Shown in pieces: positions 1-8,826 of a stretch of 64,000 nt of DNA. This DNA is from Capillimicrobium sp035565675 (lineage in GTDB: Bacteria > Actinomycetota > Thermoleophilia > Solirubrobacterales > Solirubrobacteraceae), in assembly GCA_035565675.1 (NCBI GenBank), contig DATMSA010000036.1, positions 27,283-91,282 of the forward strand, written 5' to 3'. The notes below the pieces were generated by a model. The model was not told the DNA's origin. It did not search any database and saw only the letters and a program-made list of their open reading frames with translations. Position 1 is the stretch's first letter. Each line of letters begins with the position of its first letter. The position numbers and the translations under genes were made by a program.

Positions 1-215
1 CGGCAGTCGACGTACGGCTCGATCACGCACCCGCGGACCTTGGTCCCGGACGTGACCTGCCCCGACGGCGCGGAGTACGTCACGCCCAGGACGTAGAACG
101 GGTTCGAGGCGTCGACGACGATCGGGGCGGGGGCGCTGCCGGCGCGCGCGCACGGCGCTGCGATCAGCAAGAGCACCAGCATCGCCATCGTGGCGCGCCA
201 TCCCCGGCGGGGCAT
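1..215 (-). CDS. Exported protein of unknown function, N-terminal part
   Basis: Reading leftward from an ATG at 215, the frame stays open to the window edge (about 71 residues). The start MPRRGWRATMAMLVLLLIAA followed by APCARA is a clear signal peptide: basic n-region, hydrophobic core and an Ala-rich cleavage site near residue 25. The mature part seen is short and includes YVLGVTYSAPSG and two Cys in RGCVIEPYVDC. ATGs at 188 and 182 are possible, but only 215 keeps the basic n-region. The protein is probably secreted. I do not recognise a family, and the remainder lies outside the window. It is divergent from the lipoprotein gene at 286. Confidence 0.6.
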   Translation of the reverse strand, partial: MPRRGWRATMAMLVLLLIAAPCARAGSAPAPIVVDASNPFYVLGVTYSAPSGQVTSGTKVRGCVIEPYVDC

Positions 216-285
216 CGATGCGACCGTACCCACCCCGCGCGGGCGCGTGCAAACCTCAGGATTTCGGTGCGGGATACTGCTTCCC

Positions 286-813
286 ATGCGCGCCGCCGGC
301 GCCCTCGCCGCGCTCGTCTGCCTGGCTCTCGCCGCGTGCGGCGGCGGCGCCTCCGGCGGGCCGACCGCGCCGTCCGAGCCGCCGACCTACTCGGCCACCT
401 CGCCCGCGAGCGGGACCCTCGCCGTACCCGAGGGCGGCCTCCCGCCCTCCGCCGACTACCGCGTCCTGCGGCGCTGGGCGGCGGCGATGCGCGACGGCGA
501 CGTCGCCCGCGCCGCGCGGCTGTTCGCGCTCCCGTCGATCGCCCGGGCCGCGCCCGGCGGACCCATCGTCGAGGTTCGCACCAGGGACCGGGCCCGCGCG
601 TTCAACCAGGCGCTGCGCTGCGGCGCGCGACTGGTGGGCACCGAGCCGATGCGCGGCCAGGCCGAGCCGGGGCTCATCGTCGGCGTCCTGCGCCTCACCC
701 ACCGCGCCGGCGCCCGCTGCGCCCGCGCCGGGAAGACGGCCCGCGTGGGCATCTCGATCGACCACGGCCGCATCACCCGCTGGCTGCGCCTGGCCGACTT
801 CCGCCTCGGCTGA
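286..813 (+). CDS. Putative lipoprotein, function unknown
   Basis: The gene encodes 175 residues. I chose the ATG at 286 because it gives a proper lipoprotein signal (MRAAGALAALVCLALAAC, lipobox LAAC, lipidated Cys18). The frame is open upstream to 190, but that extension has no export signal. After a Gly/Ser/Pro/Thr-rich linker, residues 60-170 look like a small folded domain (RRWAAAMRDGDVARAARLF, later IVGVLRLTHRAG and GRITRWLRLADF) with two Cys (C106-like CGARLVG and CARAGK) that could form a disulphide. The layout resembles small NTF2/SnoaL-like extracytoplasmic domains, but this is a guess. No partner gene suggests a function. Confidence 0.65.
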   Translation: MRAAGALAALVCLALAACGGGASGGPTAPSEPPTYSATSPASGTLAVPEGGLPPSADYRVLRRWAAAMRDGDVARAARLFALPSIARAAPGGPIVEVRTRDRARAFNQALRCGARLVGTEPMRGQAEPGLIVGVLRLTHRAGARCARAGKTARVGISIDHGRITRWLRLADFRLG

Positions 814-856
814 GCGCGGTCCGATCCATGACCGGACGCGCGGTTAGCATCGGCCG

Positions 857-1990
857 ATGGCACGGACACGGATGGTCCTCGCGGCGGCGGTCCTGACGAT
901 CGCCGCAGCCGTTCCCGCCACGGCGCCGGCGGAGGTGTGGACGATCACCCCGTCGATCGTGAACGACACCGGCAACACGGTCGCGAACTGCCCGAGCTAC
1001 GCGCCGGGCAACAACTGCATCTTCGTGCAGGGCACCGCGTCGCTGAGCTCCGACGGCGTCTGGTCGGACGGCTCGGACCACCCGTCCAACACCCCGTGGA
1101 ACGCGATCGCCGCCGCCTTCGGCACCTGGAACGGGACTGACACGTGGGCGTACTACGCGCCCTACTTCGGCTACGGCGCCGACGCCTACGTCACGTACGT
1201 CATGCCCGACGGCTCCGTCTACTACGTGACGATCGAGGACGACCTCGACGGCAGCATCGGGAGCGCCGGGGCGAACATGTACGCGGCGTGCGTGGCCGGT
1301 CAGGCGAGCTCCGCGTACGTGTGCACGCCCAACAGCGGCAACTACGAGGCCTCCGACTTCGACCCGTCGATCACCTTCACGCCGCCCGGCGACGCCCCGA
1401 CGCTGGCCGCCGGCCAGGTCTGCGCCGGCACGGTCGCCGGCCGGCAGTCGATCGACTGCACGGGCACGGGGCAGTTCTCGGGGCCGATCGGCACGACGGT
1501 CGTGTGGTTCGCCAACCCCGGACCGAACGGCGCGACGATCACCGACACCACGACCGGTCAGTCGTGCAGCGTCGACCCGATGCCCAGCTCGGGCGACTTC
1601 GAGGTCTGCGCGCTGCAGACCGGCGGCAACGACAACGACGCGATCGCGATCTCGCCCTCGAGCCCCGGCGCGTCGTCGGTCGACCTCCAGGTGCAGGTCT
1701 ACGCGCTGGCGCCCGTCAGCTCCTTCGCCGGCGCGTTCTCGTCGCTGCTGAACGACCTGTGGGGGTCGGTCGGGGCGGCCGGCGGCGACGACGTCGTGAC
1801 GTCGACGTCCCGGGCCCTGCGCGCGACGCCGACGGACGACCCGCGCGTGTTCCGCGTCGGCTACCCGACGCGGCCGCTGACGCCGCCGAAGGGCCGCCGC
1901 CACGTCAAGCCGGTGAAGCCGCCCGAGTCGGTGTCGCGGCGCATCACGCGGGCGTACACGTCGCCGCCGTCCCGGCGGCCGGCCGGCTAG
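857..1990 (+). CDS. Secreted protein of unknown function
   Basis: The gene encodes 377 residues beginning with a signal peptide (MARTRMVLAAAVLTIAAAVP, cleavage near ATAPA-EVW). The mature protein is rich in Gly, Ser, Thr, Asn and Asp, has several paired Cys (for example NCPSYAPGNNC and a pair in the middle region), and carries beta-rich stretches typical of extracellular beta-sandwich proteins. The last 60 residues are basic and Pro-rich (TPPKGRRHVKPVKPP), which may associate with the wall. No catalytic motif or known domain is evident. It converges on the MBL-hydrolase gene, whose stop overlaps this one by 4 bases. Confidence 0.65.
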   Translation: MARTRMVLAAAVLTIAAAVPATAPAEVWTITPSIVNDTGNTVANCPSYAPGNNCIFVQGTASLSSDGVWSDGSDHPSNTPWNAIAAAFGTWNGTDTWAYYAPYFGYGADAYVTYVMPDGSVYYVTIEDDLDGSIGSAGANMYAACVAGQASSAYVCTPNSGNYEASDFDPSITFTPPGDAPTLAAGQVCAGTVAGRQSIDCTGTGQFSGPIGTTVVWFANPGPNGATITDTTTGQSCSVDPMPSSGDFEVCALQTGGNDNDAIAISPSSPGASSVDLQVQVYALAPVSSFAGAFSSLLNDLWGSVGAAGGDDVVTSTSRALRATPTDDPRVFRVGYPTRPLTPPKGRRHVKPVKPPESVSRRITRAYTSPPSRRPAG

Positions 1991-2799
1991 GTCAGGTCGT
2001 CGAAGTCCCCGCGGGCCCAGCCGGCGAAGCGGGCGGCCGAGCGCGCGACCGTCGCCTTCGCGTCGGTGTCGATCGTGCGGCCGAAGTTGTCGTAGAGGCG
2101 GTCGAAGGCGAGCCCGTCGACCGCCGCCGCGATCCGCTCGACGACCGACGCCGACAGCGGGATCCGGTTCGGGTAGCTGCGCATGAACGTCGTCGACGAC
2201 CGGTCCGGGTTGGCCTGGATCGTGTCGGACGCCAGCAGCACGCCGCGCCCGCCGGCGCCGCCCGCCCAGAGGATCACCGCGCTGCCGGGGAAGTGGCCGC
2301 CCAGGCGGAGGAGCGTCACGCCGTCGACGATCTCGCGCCGCTCGCTCCACGTCTCGATCACGGGGTCGGGCCGCTGGACCCAGCCGGCGTCGGGCTCGCT
2401 CACGAGCACCGGGACGCGCCCGAGCGCGTGGCTCCACTCGACCTGCGCGCCGAACATGTGCGGGTGGCTCGAGGTGATCGCGACGACGTCGCCGAGCTCG
2501 CGCAGCCGCCGGATCGCGTCGTCGTCGACGAAGCCGGGCGGATCCCACAGGACGTTGCCGGCCGGGGTCTGCACGAGGTGCGCCTGCTGGCCGATGCCGA
2601 CGCTCGGCTCGACGATGAGCCCGAACAGGCCGGGCTCGACGTCGCGCACATGGGTGCGGTGGCCGGCGGCCGCGAGCTCCTCGAGCGTCCGCCACTGCTG
2701 GCCGGCGGCCGGCACCCACTGCCGCTCGTCCGCGCAGATCGCGCACGTCCCGACCGCCTCCGCGTGCTCCACTCCGCACGTCGCGCAGATCGCCACCAC
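1987..2799 (-). CDS. MBL-fold metallo-hydrolase with N-terminal zinc ribbon
   Basis: I set the start at the GTG at 2799 because a strong AAGGAGG (2816-2810) lies 10 bases upstream; the frame itself is open to 2874. The 270-residue product starts with a zinc-ribbon-like CATCGVEH...CAICADER, then a metallo-beta-lactamase fold. The usual HxHxDH is reduced to SSHPHMFG, followed by LRLGGHFPGSAVILW and LLASDTIQ, which fit the third metal His and the bridging Asp. It is probably a cytoplasmic hydrolase; the substrate is unknown. The altered HxHxDH suggests one metal site is weak or absent. It lies just downstream of a small membrane protein on the same strand. Confidence 0.75.
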   Translation of the reverse strand: MVAICATCGVEHAEAVGTCAICADERQWVPAAGQQWRTLEELAAAGHRTHVRDVEPGLFGLIVEPSVGIGQQAHLVQTPAGNVLWDPPGFVDDDAIRRLRELGDVVAITSSHPHMFGAQVEWSHALGRVPVLVSEPDAGWVQRPDPVIETWSERREIVDGVTLLRLGGHFPGSAVILWAGGAGGRGVLLASDTIQANPDRSSTTFMRSYPNRIPLSASVVERIAAAVDGLAFDRLYDNFGRTIDTDAKATVARSAARFAGWARGDFDDLT

Positions 2800-2877
2800 G
2801 TCGTCTTCGCCTCCTTCGCCGGTTCGCCGCATCGTCGCGCATCGGGCGGTCCGGCGCGGCGCGAGGCGCACCACGCG

Positions 2878-3099
2878 TCAGAGCCCGGCGGCCTCCAGCG
2901 CGACCGCGATCACGGTGAGCGCGAACGCGGCCAGCATCCCCCACCCCAGCGCGGTCAGCGTGGCGTCGACGAACCGCCCGACCCGCTCGCACCGCGACGT
3001 CGCCGGCGGCAGGCGCCGCAGCCGCCACCCTTCGCGCACGATCGCGGCGGCGCGGCACACCGCCAGCACCACCCACAGGCCGTTGCGGTCAACGCTCAC
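2878..3099 (-). CDS. Small membrane protein
   Basis: This is a 73-residue product from a GTG start. The C-terminal third (LGWGMLAAFALTVIAVALEA) is one clear transmembrane helix, and a weaker hydrophobic stretch (GLWVVLAVCRAAAIV) lies near the N-terminus with a basic segment between them. Its stop lies 78 bases upstream of the MBL-fold hydrolase start on the same strand, so the two may be cotranscribed. No family is recognised. Confidence 0.5.
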   Translation of the reverse strand: MSVDRNGLWVVLAVCRAAAIVREGWRLRRLPPATSRCERVGRFVDATLTALGWGMLAAFALTVIAVALEAAGL

Positions 3100-3167
3100 C
3101 TCGTGGGGATCCTGACACGGCGACGGATCGCGTCTGCCTCGCGCACGGGCCGGGTACGGCCTCGGCG

Positions 3168-3575
3168 ATGCCCGTACGACGCGTCGTGATCGATCACATC
3201 ACCCTCGGAGTGCGCGACCTCGAGCGCAGCCGCGCCTTCTACCGCGCCGCCCTCGCACCGCTGGGCTTCGGGGAGCTCAACGTGGCCCGCGACGAGCGGT
3301 CCGCCGCCTTCGGCCCGTCCGGCCTCGACGACTTCATCATCTCCCTCGACTACGAGCCCGGATCGACGCACGTCGCGTTCGCCGCCGAGGACCGCGAGCA
3401 GGTGCACGCCTTCCACGCCGCCGCGCTGGCGGCGGGCGGGCGCGACAACGGCGCGCCCGGCCCGCGCGCCGAGTACTCGCCCGGCTACTACGGCGCGTTC
3501 GTGCTCGACCCCGACGGGCACAACGTCGAGGCCGTCTTCCACGACCCTGACGCGGCGCCGGCCGGCGCCGCCTGA
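3168..3575 (+). CDS. VOC-family (glyoxalase-like) protein
   Basis: This is a 135-residue single VOC module pair. It opens with IDHITLGVRDLERSRAFYRA, the first beta-alpha-beta unit with a metal-ligand His, and closes with GYYGAFVLDPDGHNVEAVFH, where His and Glu are the usual ligands. VOC proteins include glyoxalase I, extradiol dioxygenases and antibiotic-binding proteins; the sequence alone does not say which. It is a cytoplasmic protein. It converges on the aldo/keto reductase gene with only two bases between the stops. Confidence 0.8.
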   Translation: MPVRRVVIDHITLGVRDLERSRAFYRAALAPLGFGELNVARDERSAAFGPSGLDDFIISLDYEPGSTHVAFAAEDREQVHAFHAAALAAGGRDNGAPGPRAEYSPGYYGAFVLDPDGHNVEAVFHDPDAAPAGAA

Positions 3576-3577
3576 CG

Positions 3578-4447
3578 TCAGCGGTCGAGCGCCGCGAGGT
3601 CCTCGGCGTCGAGCCGGACCGCGCCCGCGGCGACGTTCTCCTCGAGGTGCGCGATCGAGCTCGTCCCCGGGATGAGGAGCGTGCCGTCGTGGGCGAGCAG
3701 CCACGCGAGCGCGACCTGCGCCGGCGTCGCGCCATGGCGCTCGGCGACGGCGGCGATCGCCGGGTCGGCCGCGAGCGCCGCCGGGCCGCCCCCGAACGCG
3801 GAGCCGAGCGGGAAGTACGGCACGTAGGCGATGCCGCGCTCGCGGCAGCGCTCGACCACGGGACGGTCGGCGCGGTCGAGGATGCTGAACGGGTTCTGGA
3901 CCGCCGCGATCGGCGTGATCTCCAGGGCGGCGTCGACGTCGCCGGCCGACACGGTCGACAGGCCGATCAGGTCGAGCTTGCCCTGCGCGCGCAGCTCGAC
4001 GAGCGCGCCGAGCTGGTCGGCGAGCGGCACCTCGTCGGCCGCTGGGCCGCCCACGCCGCGGCGCAGGTAGACGAGGTCGATGCGCTCGCGCCGCAACAGG
4101 CGCAGGTCGGCCTCCAGCGTCGCCCGCAGCTCCTCGGGACGCGAGGCGGGGATCCAGGCGCCCTGCGCGTCGCGGGCGCCGCCCACCTTCGTCGCGATGA
4201 CGAGGTCGTCGGGGTACGGATGCAGCGCCTCGGCGATCAGCTCGTCGACGACGTCGGGGCCGTAGACCTGCGCGGTGTCGATGTGGTCGACGCCGAGCTC
4301 GACCGCGCGGCGCAGGACGGCGCGCGCGGCCGCCGGGTCCGCGGGCGGGCCGAAGGCGTCGGGCCCGGCGAGCTGCATCGCGCCGAAGCCGATGCGGTGG
4401 ACGGTGCGCGCGCCGAGCGGTGCGGTCTGGGTGGTCGTGATGCTCAT
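3578..4447 (-). CDS. Aldo/keto reductase
   Basis: The product has 289 residues from the ATG at 4447 (a GTG at 4456 is also in frame). It is a TIM-barrel NADPH-dependent oxidoreductase: FGAMQLAGPDAFG near the N-terminus, DHIDTAQVYG (Asp57 and Tyr62 of the tetrad), IATKVGG (Lys87), and a C-terminal cofactor site ALAWLLAHDGTLLIPGTSS. The His expected after the fourth strand is Arg129 in LVYLRRGVGG, as in the YdbC-like branch, so substrate handling may differ from the classical enzymes. It is divergent from an XRE regulator about 100 bases away, a common arrangement for a regulator and its target reductase. Confidence 0.88.
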   Translation of the reverse strand: MSITTTQTAPLGARTVHRIGFGAMQLAGPDAFGPPADPAAARAVLRRAVELGVDHIDTAQVYGPDVVDELIAEALHPYPDDLVIATKVGGARDAQGAWIPASRPEELRATLEADLRLLRRERIDLVYLRRGVGGPAADEVPLADQLGALVELRAQGKLDLIGLSTVSAGDVDAALEITPIAAVQNPFSILDRADRPVVERCRERGIAYVPYFPLGSAFGGGPAALAADPAIAAVAERHGATPAQVALAWLLAHDGTLLIPGTSSIAHLEENVAAGAVRLDAEDLAALDR

Positions 4448-4551
4448 GCCGAGCACCCTGAGGCGGCGGCGGCGCGGGCACCAGAGGGGGAGCTCAACCT
4501 CGGACGCAGCGTCCCACCCAGCGCGCGCTCCGGCGCCGGTACCGTGGCCCC

Positions 4552-5442
4552 ATGCCCAAGAACGACGCGCTCCGCGAGTTCCTGCGCACCCGGCGGGCGC
4601 GGCTGCGACCGCAGGACGTGGGCATCGAGCCGCACGGTCCGCGGCGCGTTCCGGGCCTGCGCCGCGAGGAGGTGGCGATGCTCGCCGGCGTCAGCCTCGA
4701 CTACTACGCCCGCCTGGAGCAGGGCCGCGACCTGCAGCCCTCCGACCAGGTGCTCGACGCGATCGCGCGGGCGCTGCGCCTCGCCGACGTCGAGCGCGAG
4801 TATCTGCACAACCTCGTGCGCGCGACCGTCGCCGTGCCCGAGCCGCGCCGGCTCGACATCCCGCCGCTGGACGACGGCGCGCGGATGCTGCTCGACGGTC
4901 TCTCGCTGCCCGGCTTCGTCGTCGACGTCCGCGGCGACGTGCACGCGATGAACCGCCTGGGCCGGGCGCTGCTGGTCGGCCTGGAGGCGATGCCCTCCCC
5001 CGTCTCCAGCCATCCGCGCTGGGTGTTCCTGGAGCCGGCGACCCGCGAGCTGTTCACCGACTGGGAGATGATCGCCCGCGCCAGCGTCGGCGTCCTGCGC
5101 GAGGCCGTCGGCCGCTACCCGCGCGACGGCGCGCTGCAGGCGCTGGTCGGCGAGCTGTCGGTCGCGAGCCCCGAGTTCCGCACGTGGTGGGCCGACCACG
5201 AGGTCGACACGCGCTGCCGCGGCCGCAAGCGCCTGCGCCATCCCGTCGTCGGCGACCTCGTCGTCCACACCGAGACGCTCCAGCTCCACGACGGCGACCG
5301 CTGGCTGTTCGCCTATGCGACCGAGCCCGGCTCCGCGTCAGAGCAGGCGATGCGGCTGCTGGGCACCTGGGCGGCGACGCAGGACGCCGAGACCGCGCCG
5401 GAGGCTCAGCCGGTGTCGGGCTCGATGCGGAGCACCGGGTAG
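4552..5442 (+). CDS. XRE-family regulator with MmyB-like ligand domain
   Basis: The gene encodes 296 residues. Residues 1-80 form a helix-turn-helix (LRTRRARLRPQDVG, VPGLRREEVAMLAGVSLDYYARLEQGR). The rest is the MmyB/PAS-like domain (FVVDVRGDVHAMNRLGRALL, then FRTWWADHEV and GDLVVHTETLQLHDGDRWLF near the C-terminus). In actinobacteria these regulators commonly sit next to oxidoreductase genes, as here with the divergent aldo/keto reductase at 4447. The 104-base gap between the starts is the likely operator region. Ligand and target are inferred only from position. Confidence 0.87.
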   Translation: MPKNDALREFLRTRRARLRPQDVGIEPHGPRRVPGLRREEVAMLAGVSLDYYARLEQGRDLQPSDQVLDAIARALRLADVEREYLHNLVRATVAVPEPRRLDIPPLDDGARMLLDGLSLPGFVVDVRGDVHAMNRLGRALLVGLEAMPSPVSSHPRWVFLEPATRELFTDWEMIARASVGVLREAVGRYPRDGALQALVGELSVASPEFRTWWADHEVDTRCRGRKRLRHPVVGDLVVHTETLQLHDGDRWLFAYATEPGSASEQAMRLLGTWAATQDAETAPEAQPVSGSMRSTG

Positions 5443-5549
5443 TCGCCGGCGACCGCGGCCTCCCCGTCAGCCGGGGATGTCGCGCGGGTCGTTCCCCACG
5501 CTTCCGCCAGACACGAACGCAACACCCCGCTTCCTAGCCTGGATGGACG

Positions 5550-6218
5550 ATGCGCGTGCTGATCGCCGAGGACGAGCCGTTCCTGGCCGAGGCGCTGCAG
5601 ACCGGGCTGCGGCGGGAGGCGATCCCCGCCGACGTCGCCTACGACGGCGACGAGGCGCTGCGGCGGATCGCCGTCGAGCCCTACGACGTCGTCGTCCTCG
5701 ACCGCGACCTGCCGGGCACGCACGGGGACGAGGTGTGCGCGGCGATCGTCCGCGACCACCCGGAGATGCGGGTGCTGATGCTGACGGCGGCCGCGCGGGT
5801 CGCCGATCGCGTCGACGGGTTCGAGCGCGGGGCCGACGACTACCTGGTCAAGCCGTTCGCGTTCGCCGAGCTGCTCGTCCGCCTGCGCGCGCTCGCACGC
5901 CGCCCGCCGGCCGCGGCGCCGCCGGTGCTCGAGTGCGGCGACCTGCGCCTCGACCCGTTCCGGCGCACCGTCCACCGCGACGGCCGCCCGGTGCGGCTCA
6001 CGCGCAAGCAGTTCGCGGTGCTCGAGCTGCTCATGCGCGCCGGCGGCGGCGTCGTGAGCGCCGAGACGATGCTCGAGAAGGCCTGGGACGGCGACGCCGA
6101 CCCGTTCACGAGCGCGCCGCGCGTGACGATGTCCACGCTGCGCAAGGCGCTCGGCCCGCCGGACCCGATCGAGACCGTCACCGGCGTCGGCTACCGGATG
6201 CGCGAGCCGCGCCCATGA
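5550..6218 (+). CDS. OmpR-family response regulator (first copy)
   Basis: This is a 222-residue receiver plus winged-helix regulator. The receiver has the acidic pair EDEP near the N-terminus, the phospho-acceptor Asp51 in VVLDRDLPG, the conserved Lys in DDYLVKPF, and Thr in LMLTAAA. The DNA-binding half includes LTRKQFAVLELLM and ETVTGVGYRMREP. Its stop overlaps the histidine kinase start (ATGA), so the pair is cotranscribed. It is clearly paralogous to the regulator at 16871: the openings and the DNA-binding domains are nearly superimposable. No obvious target operon adjoins it. Confidence 0.93.
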   Translation: MRVLIAEDEPFLAEALQTGLRREAIPADVAYDGDEALRRIAVEPYDVVVLDRDLPGTHGDEVCAAIVRDHPEMRVLMLTAAARVADRVDGFERGADDYLVKPFAFAELLVRLRALARRPPAAAPPVLECGDLRLDPFRRTVHRDGRPVRLTRKQFAVLELLMRAGGGVVSAETMLEKAWDGDADPFTSAPRVTMSTLRKALGPPDPIETVTGVGYRMREPRP

Positions 6219-7285
6219 GCGCACGGCTGCGGCTGACGCTCAGCTACGCGGGCTTCCTCCTCGTGGCGGGCGCCGCGATGCTCGGCGCCGTCTACCTCGT
6301 GGCGCGCTACGTGCCGGACTACCCGCTGACCGCGGCGAACCCGCGCGACGCCGGCGACACGGTCGCCTCGCGCCAGGAGATCCTGGACGCGATCGTCCGC
6401 TACGGCGCGCTCGTCCTGGCCGGGTTCGCCGTGGTCGGCCTGGCCGGCGGCTGGCTGCTGGCGGGCTGGATCCTGCGCCCGCTGCGCGACATCACCGCCG
6501 CCACCGAGCAGGCCGCGCAGGGTCGCCTGGGCCATCGCATCCACCTCACCGGCCGGACGGACGAGTTCGGCCTGCTGGCCGACCGCTTCGACGAGATGCT
6601 CGAGCGCCTGGACGAGGCGTTCGCGGTCCAGGAGCGCTTCGCCGCCAACGCCGCGCACGAGCTGCGCACGCCGCTGGCGGTGACCCGCACGCTGCTCGAC
6701 GTCGCCGAGCGCGAGCCCGACGGCCCCGAGCGCGACCGGCTCCTGGAGCGCCTGCGCATGACCAACGACCGGGCGGTCGCCCTCACCGAGTCGCTCCTGC
6801 GCCTCTCCGACGCCGGCGCGGTGGGCGCGGCGTCGGGCCCGATCGACCTGGCCGCGATCGCCGCGGACGCGGTGGACGAGAGCCGGCCGCTGGCGCGCCA
6901 GCGCGACCTCGTCGTCGACGCCGACCTCGCCGCCGCTCCCGCCACGGGCGACGCCGCGCTCCTCGGTCGGCTCGCGGCCAACCTCGTCCAGAACGCGGTG
7001 CGCCACAACACCGCCGGCGGCCGCGTCGACGTCGCCACCGGCCGCGACGACGCGACCGCCTGGCTGCGCGTCTCCAACACCGGCGACCCCTACACCCCGC
7101 AGGAGGCGGCCCGGCTGTCGGAGCCGTTCCTGCGAGGCCGGGGCCGCACGGCGGGCGACGGCTACGGGCTGGGCCTCGCGCTCGCCGACCGGATCGCCCG
7201 GGTCCACGACGGCGCGCTGGAGATCGCGCCCCGCGACGGCGGCGGGCTCGACGTGCGCGTGGCGATCCCGATCCGCTGCGCGTAG
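6215..7285 (+). CDS. Sensor histidine kinase (first copy)
   Basis: The product has 356 residues from an ATG overlapping the regulator stop. It has two membrane helices (about residues 8-30 and 62-86) around a short extracytoplasmic loop of about 30 residues, then a HAMP region (LRPLRDITAATEQAAQGRLG). The phospho-acceptor His148 lies in ANAAHELRTPLAV, followed by an ATPase domain with N-box LVQNAVRHN and G-box GYGLGLALA. The short loop suggests the signal is sensed within or at the membrane. It is paralogous to the kinase at 17544. Its last 124 bases run antisense to the end of the protease gene. Confidence 0.93.
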   Translation: MSARLRLTLSYAGFLLVAGAAMLGAVYLVARYVPDYPLTAANPRDAGDTVASRQEILDAIVRYGALVLAGFAVVGLAGGWLLAGWILRPLRDITAATEQAAQGRLGHRIHLTGRTDEFGLLADRFDEMLERLDEAFAVQERFAANAAHELRTPLAVTRTLLDVAEREPDGPERDRLLERLRMTNDRAVALTESLLRLSDAGAVGAASGPIDLAAIAADAVDESRPLARQRDLVVDADLAAAPATGDAALLGRLAANLVQNAVRHNTAGGRVDVATGRDDATAWLRVSNTGDPYTPQEAARLSEPFLRGRGRTAGDGYGLGLALADRIARVHDGALEIAPRDGGGLDVRVAIPIRCA

Positions 7286-8763
7286 CCGGCGCCCGGCACC
7301 ACCGCGGTCGCCCCGTCGGGGCCGGCCTCGCAGGGGCTGCCCTCGTCGCACGGCGCGCCCTCGCCGGCGTGGTGGGTGCTGTGGACGGCCACGATCCGGC
7401 CCCGCTCGTCGACGAGCGGCGACCCGGAGGTGCCCGGCCCGGGCTCGCACGCCGGGTCGGCCGCGTAGCGCAGCGCGTCGCGCTGCTCGTAGCCGCCCTC
7501 GCGCAGGACCGGGACCACCGCCTCGATCCGGCAGGAGAAGCGCTGCTGCCAGCGGCCCGACCGCAGCGTCAGCCGGTCGCCCGGCGCCGGGCCCTCGTCG
7601 GCGAGCGCCAGCGCCCTCACCCCGGCCCGGGCGAGCTGCGCGTACGTGTCGGCGAGCCGGTAGACGGCGACGTCGGTGCCGCTCATCGTGGCGGTCAGCA
7701 GCCGGGTCGTCGACGTGCGGACGATCGGGTTGCCGTCGGCGCCGTTGATCGTCACGGTGCGCCGTTCGGGCCGCTCCGCGCTCGTCTCGCCGGGCGCCGG
7801 ACGCGGCTCGACGCAGTGGCCGTTGGTGAGCAGCAGCGCGCGGTCGGCGTCCTGCGACGCCTCGGGGCGGAACACGGCGGCCGAGCAACCGTCGAGGCCT
7901 GCGGTCCCGGCCAGGCCGTCGCCCGCGATCGGCGGGTCGGACGGGATCGTCCGGCGCCCCGACGTGTAGGCGCCGATCCAGTCGCGATGCGCGCTGAGGT
8001 CCGTGTACCACGAGGGCCCGGGACGGCCGGTCGGCGACCCGCCGTTGACGGTGCCGGCCAGCACCAGGCGGCCGCGCTCGCGCACGAAGACCGGGCCGCC
8101 GGAGTCCATGTTGCTCGGGTTGGGCCGGCCGTGCTCGCCGCCGACGCAGAGCGCCGGGGTCCGCGCCTCCAGCGCGCACACGCGCTTCGGCCACACCCGC
8201 GTCCTCGCGGTGCGCAGCATCCGCGGGTACGCGCGCGGGCTCTCGAAGTCGCCGTAGCCGCTCTCGTCGCCGTCGGGATCGGTGAACCCCCAGCCGAGGA
8301 TCGCGGCCTTCGCGCCGGGCCGCGGCGTCCGCGTGGCCACCCGCGCCGGCGTGACGCGCACCGGATGCGCGAGCTTCAGGAGCGCGACGTCCCCGTCGGG
8401 GTCGAGGGTCTTCGCGATCCGCACGAACCCCGTCACGCGGACGAGCCGACCGCCGGAGCGGGTGCTGCGCGAGCCGAACCGCACCCGCCACGCGTACGGG
8501 TGGCCGGTGAGCGGCTGCTGGACGTCGCCGTGCACCCACCGCGCGCAGTGGCCGGCGGTGACCGCCCAGCGCGGCGCGATCAGCGTCGCCCCGCACACGT
8601 GCAGGTCCGAGCGCGGCGAGTCGATCCGCTGGAGCGAGCCGTTGAAGCCCGCGGTCCGCGCGGCCGGCCTGCTCGCGACGATCGCGTCGGCCGTGGCGGG
8701 CGCGACGGCGAGCGCGAGCAGCGCGCCCGCCAGGACGCGCCGTGTGGTCGTCTGTCGTCTCAT
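7162..8763 (-). CDS. Secreted protease with two trypsin-like domains
   Basis: This is a 533-residue exported protein with a signal peptide of about 26 residues followed by an IVGG-like N-terminus (IVASRP). It contains two complete chymotrypsin-fold domains. Domain 1 has His72 (WAVTAGHC), Asp125 (DGDVALLKL) and Ser221 (NMDSGGPVF). Domain 2 has His316 (LLTNGHC), Asp364 (TDVAVYRL) and Ser446 (GTSGSPLV). Both triads are present, so both halves may be active. Residues from about 493 are encoded antisense to the histidine kinase 3' end and look like a basic, Ser/Arg-rich read-through tail rather than fold. The likely role is extracellular proteolysis; the target is unknown. Confidence 0.85.
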   Translation of the reverse strand: MRRQTTTRRVLAGALLALAVAPATADAIVASRPAARTAGFNGSLQRIDSPRSDLHVCGATLIAPRWAVTAGHCARWVHGDVQQPLTGHPYAWRVRFGSRSTRSGGRLVRVTGFVRIAKTLDPDGDVALLKLAHPVRVTPARVATRTPRPGAKAAILGWGFTDPDGDESGYGDFESPRAYPRMLRTARTRVWPKRVCALEARTPALCVGGEHGRPNPSNMDSGGPVFVRERGRLVLAGTVNGGSPTGRPGPSWYTDLSAHRDWIGAYTSGRRTIPSDPPIAGDGLAGTAGLDGCSAAVFRPEASQDADRALLLTNGHCVEPRPAPGETSAERPERRTVTINGADGNPIVRTSTTRLLTATMSGTDVAVYRLADTYAQLARAGVRALALADEGPAPGDRLTLRSGRWQQRFSCRIEAVVPVLREGGYEQRDALRYAADPACEPGPGTSGSPLVDERGRIVAVHSTHHAGEGAPCDEGSPCEAGPDGATAVVPGAGYAQRIGIATRTSSPPPSRGAISSAPSWTRAIRSASARPSP

Positions 8764-8826
8764 CGGCGCGACCGTACGGAGCGCCGTGTTGCGCCTTCGT
8801 GAGGCGGATCGCGCCGCCGGCGCGGC

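Noticed and set aside
5443..5549. A regulator site ahead of the first response regulator
   Set aside because: CCCCACGCTTCC and CCCCGCTTCC recur loosely, but spacing and symmetry are weak, so no site is proposed.
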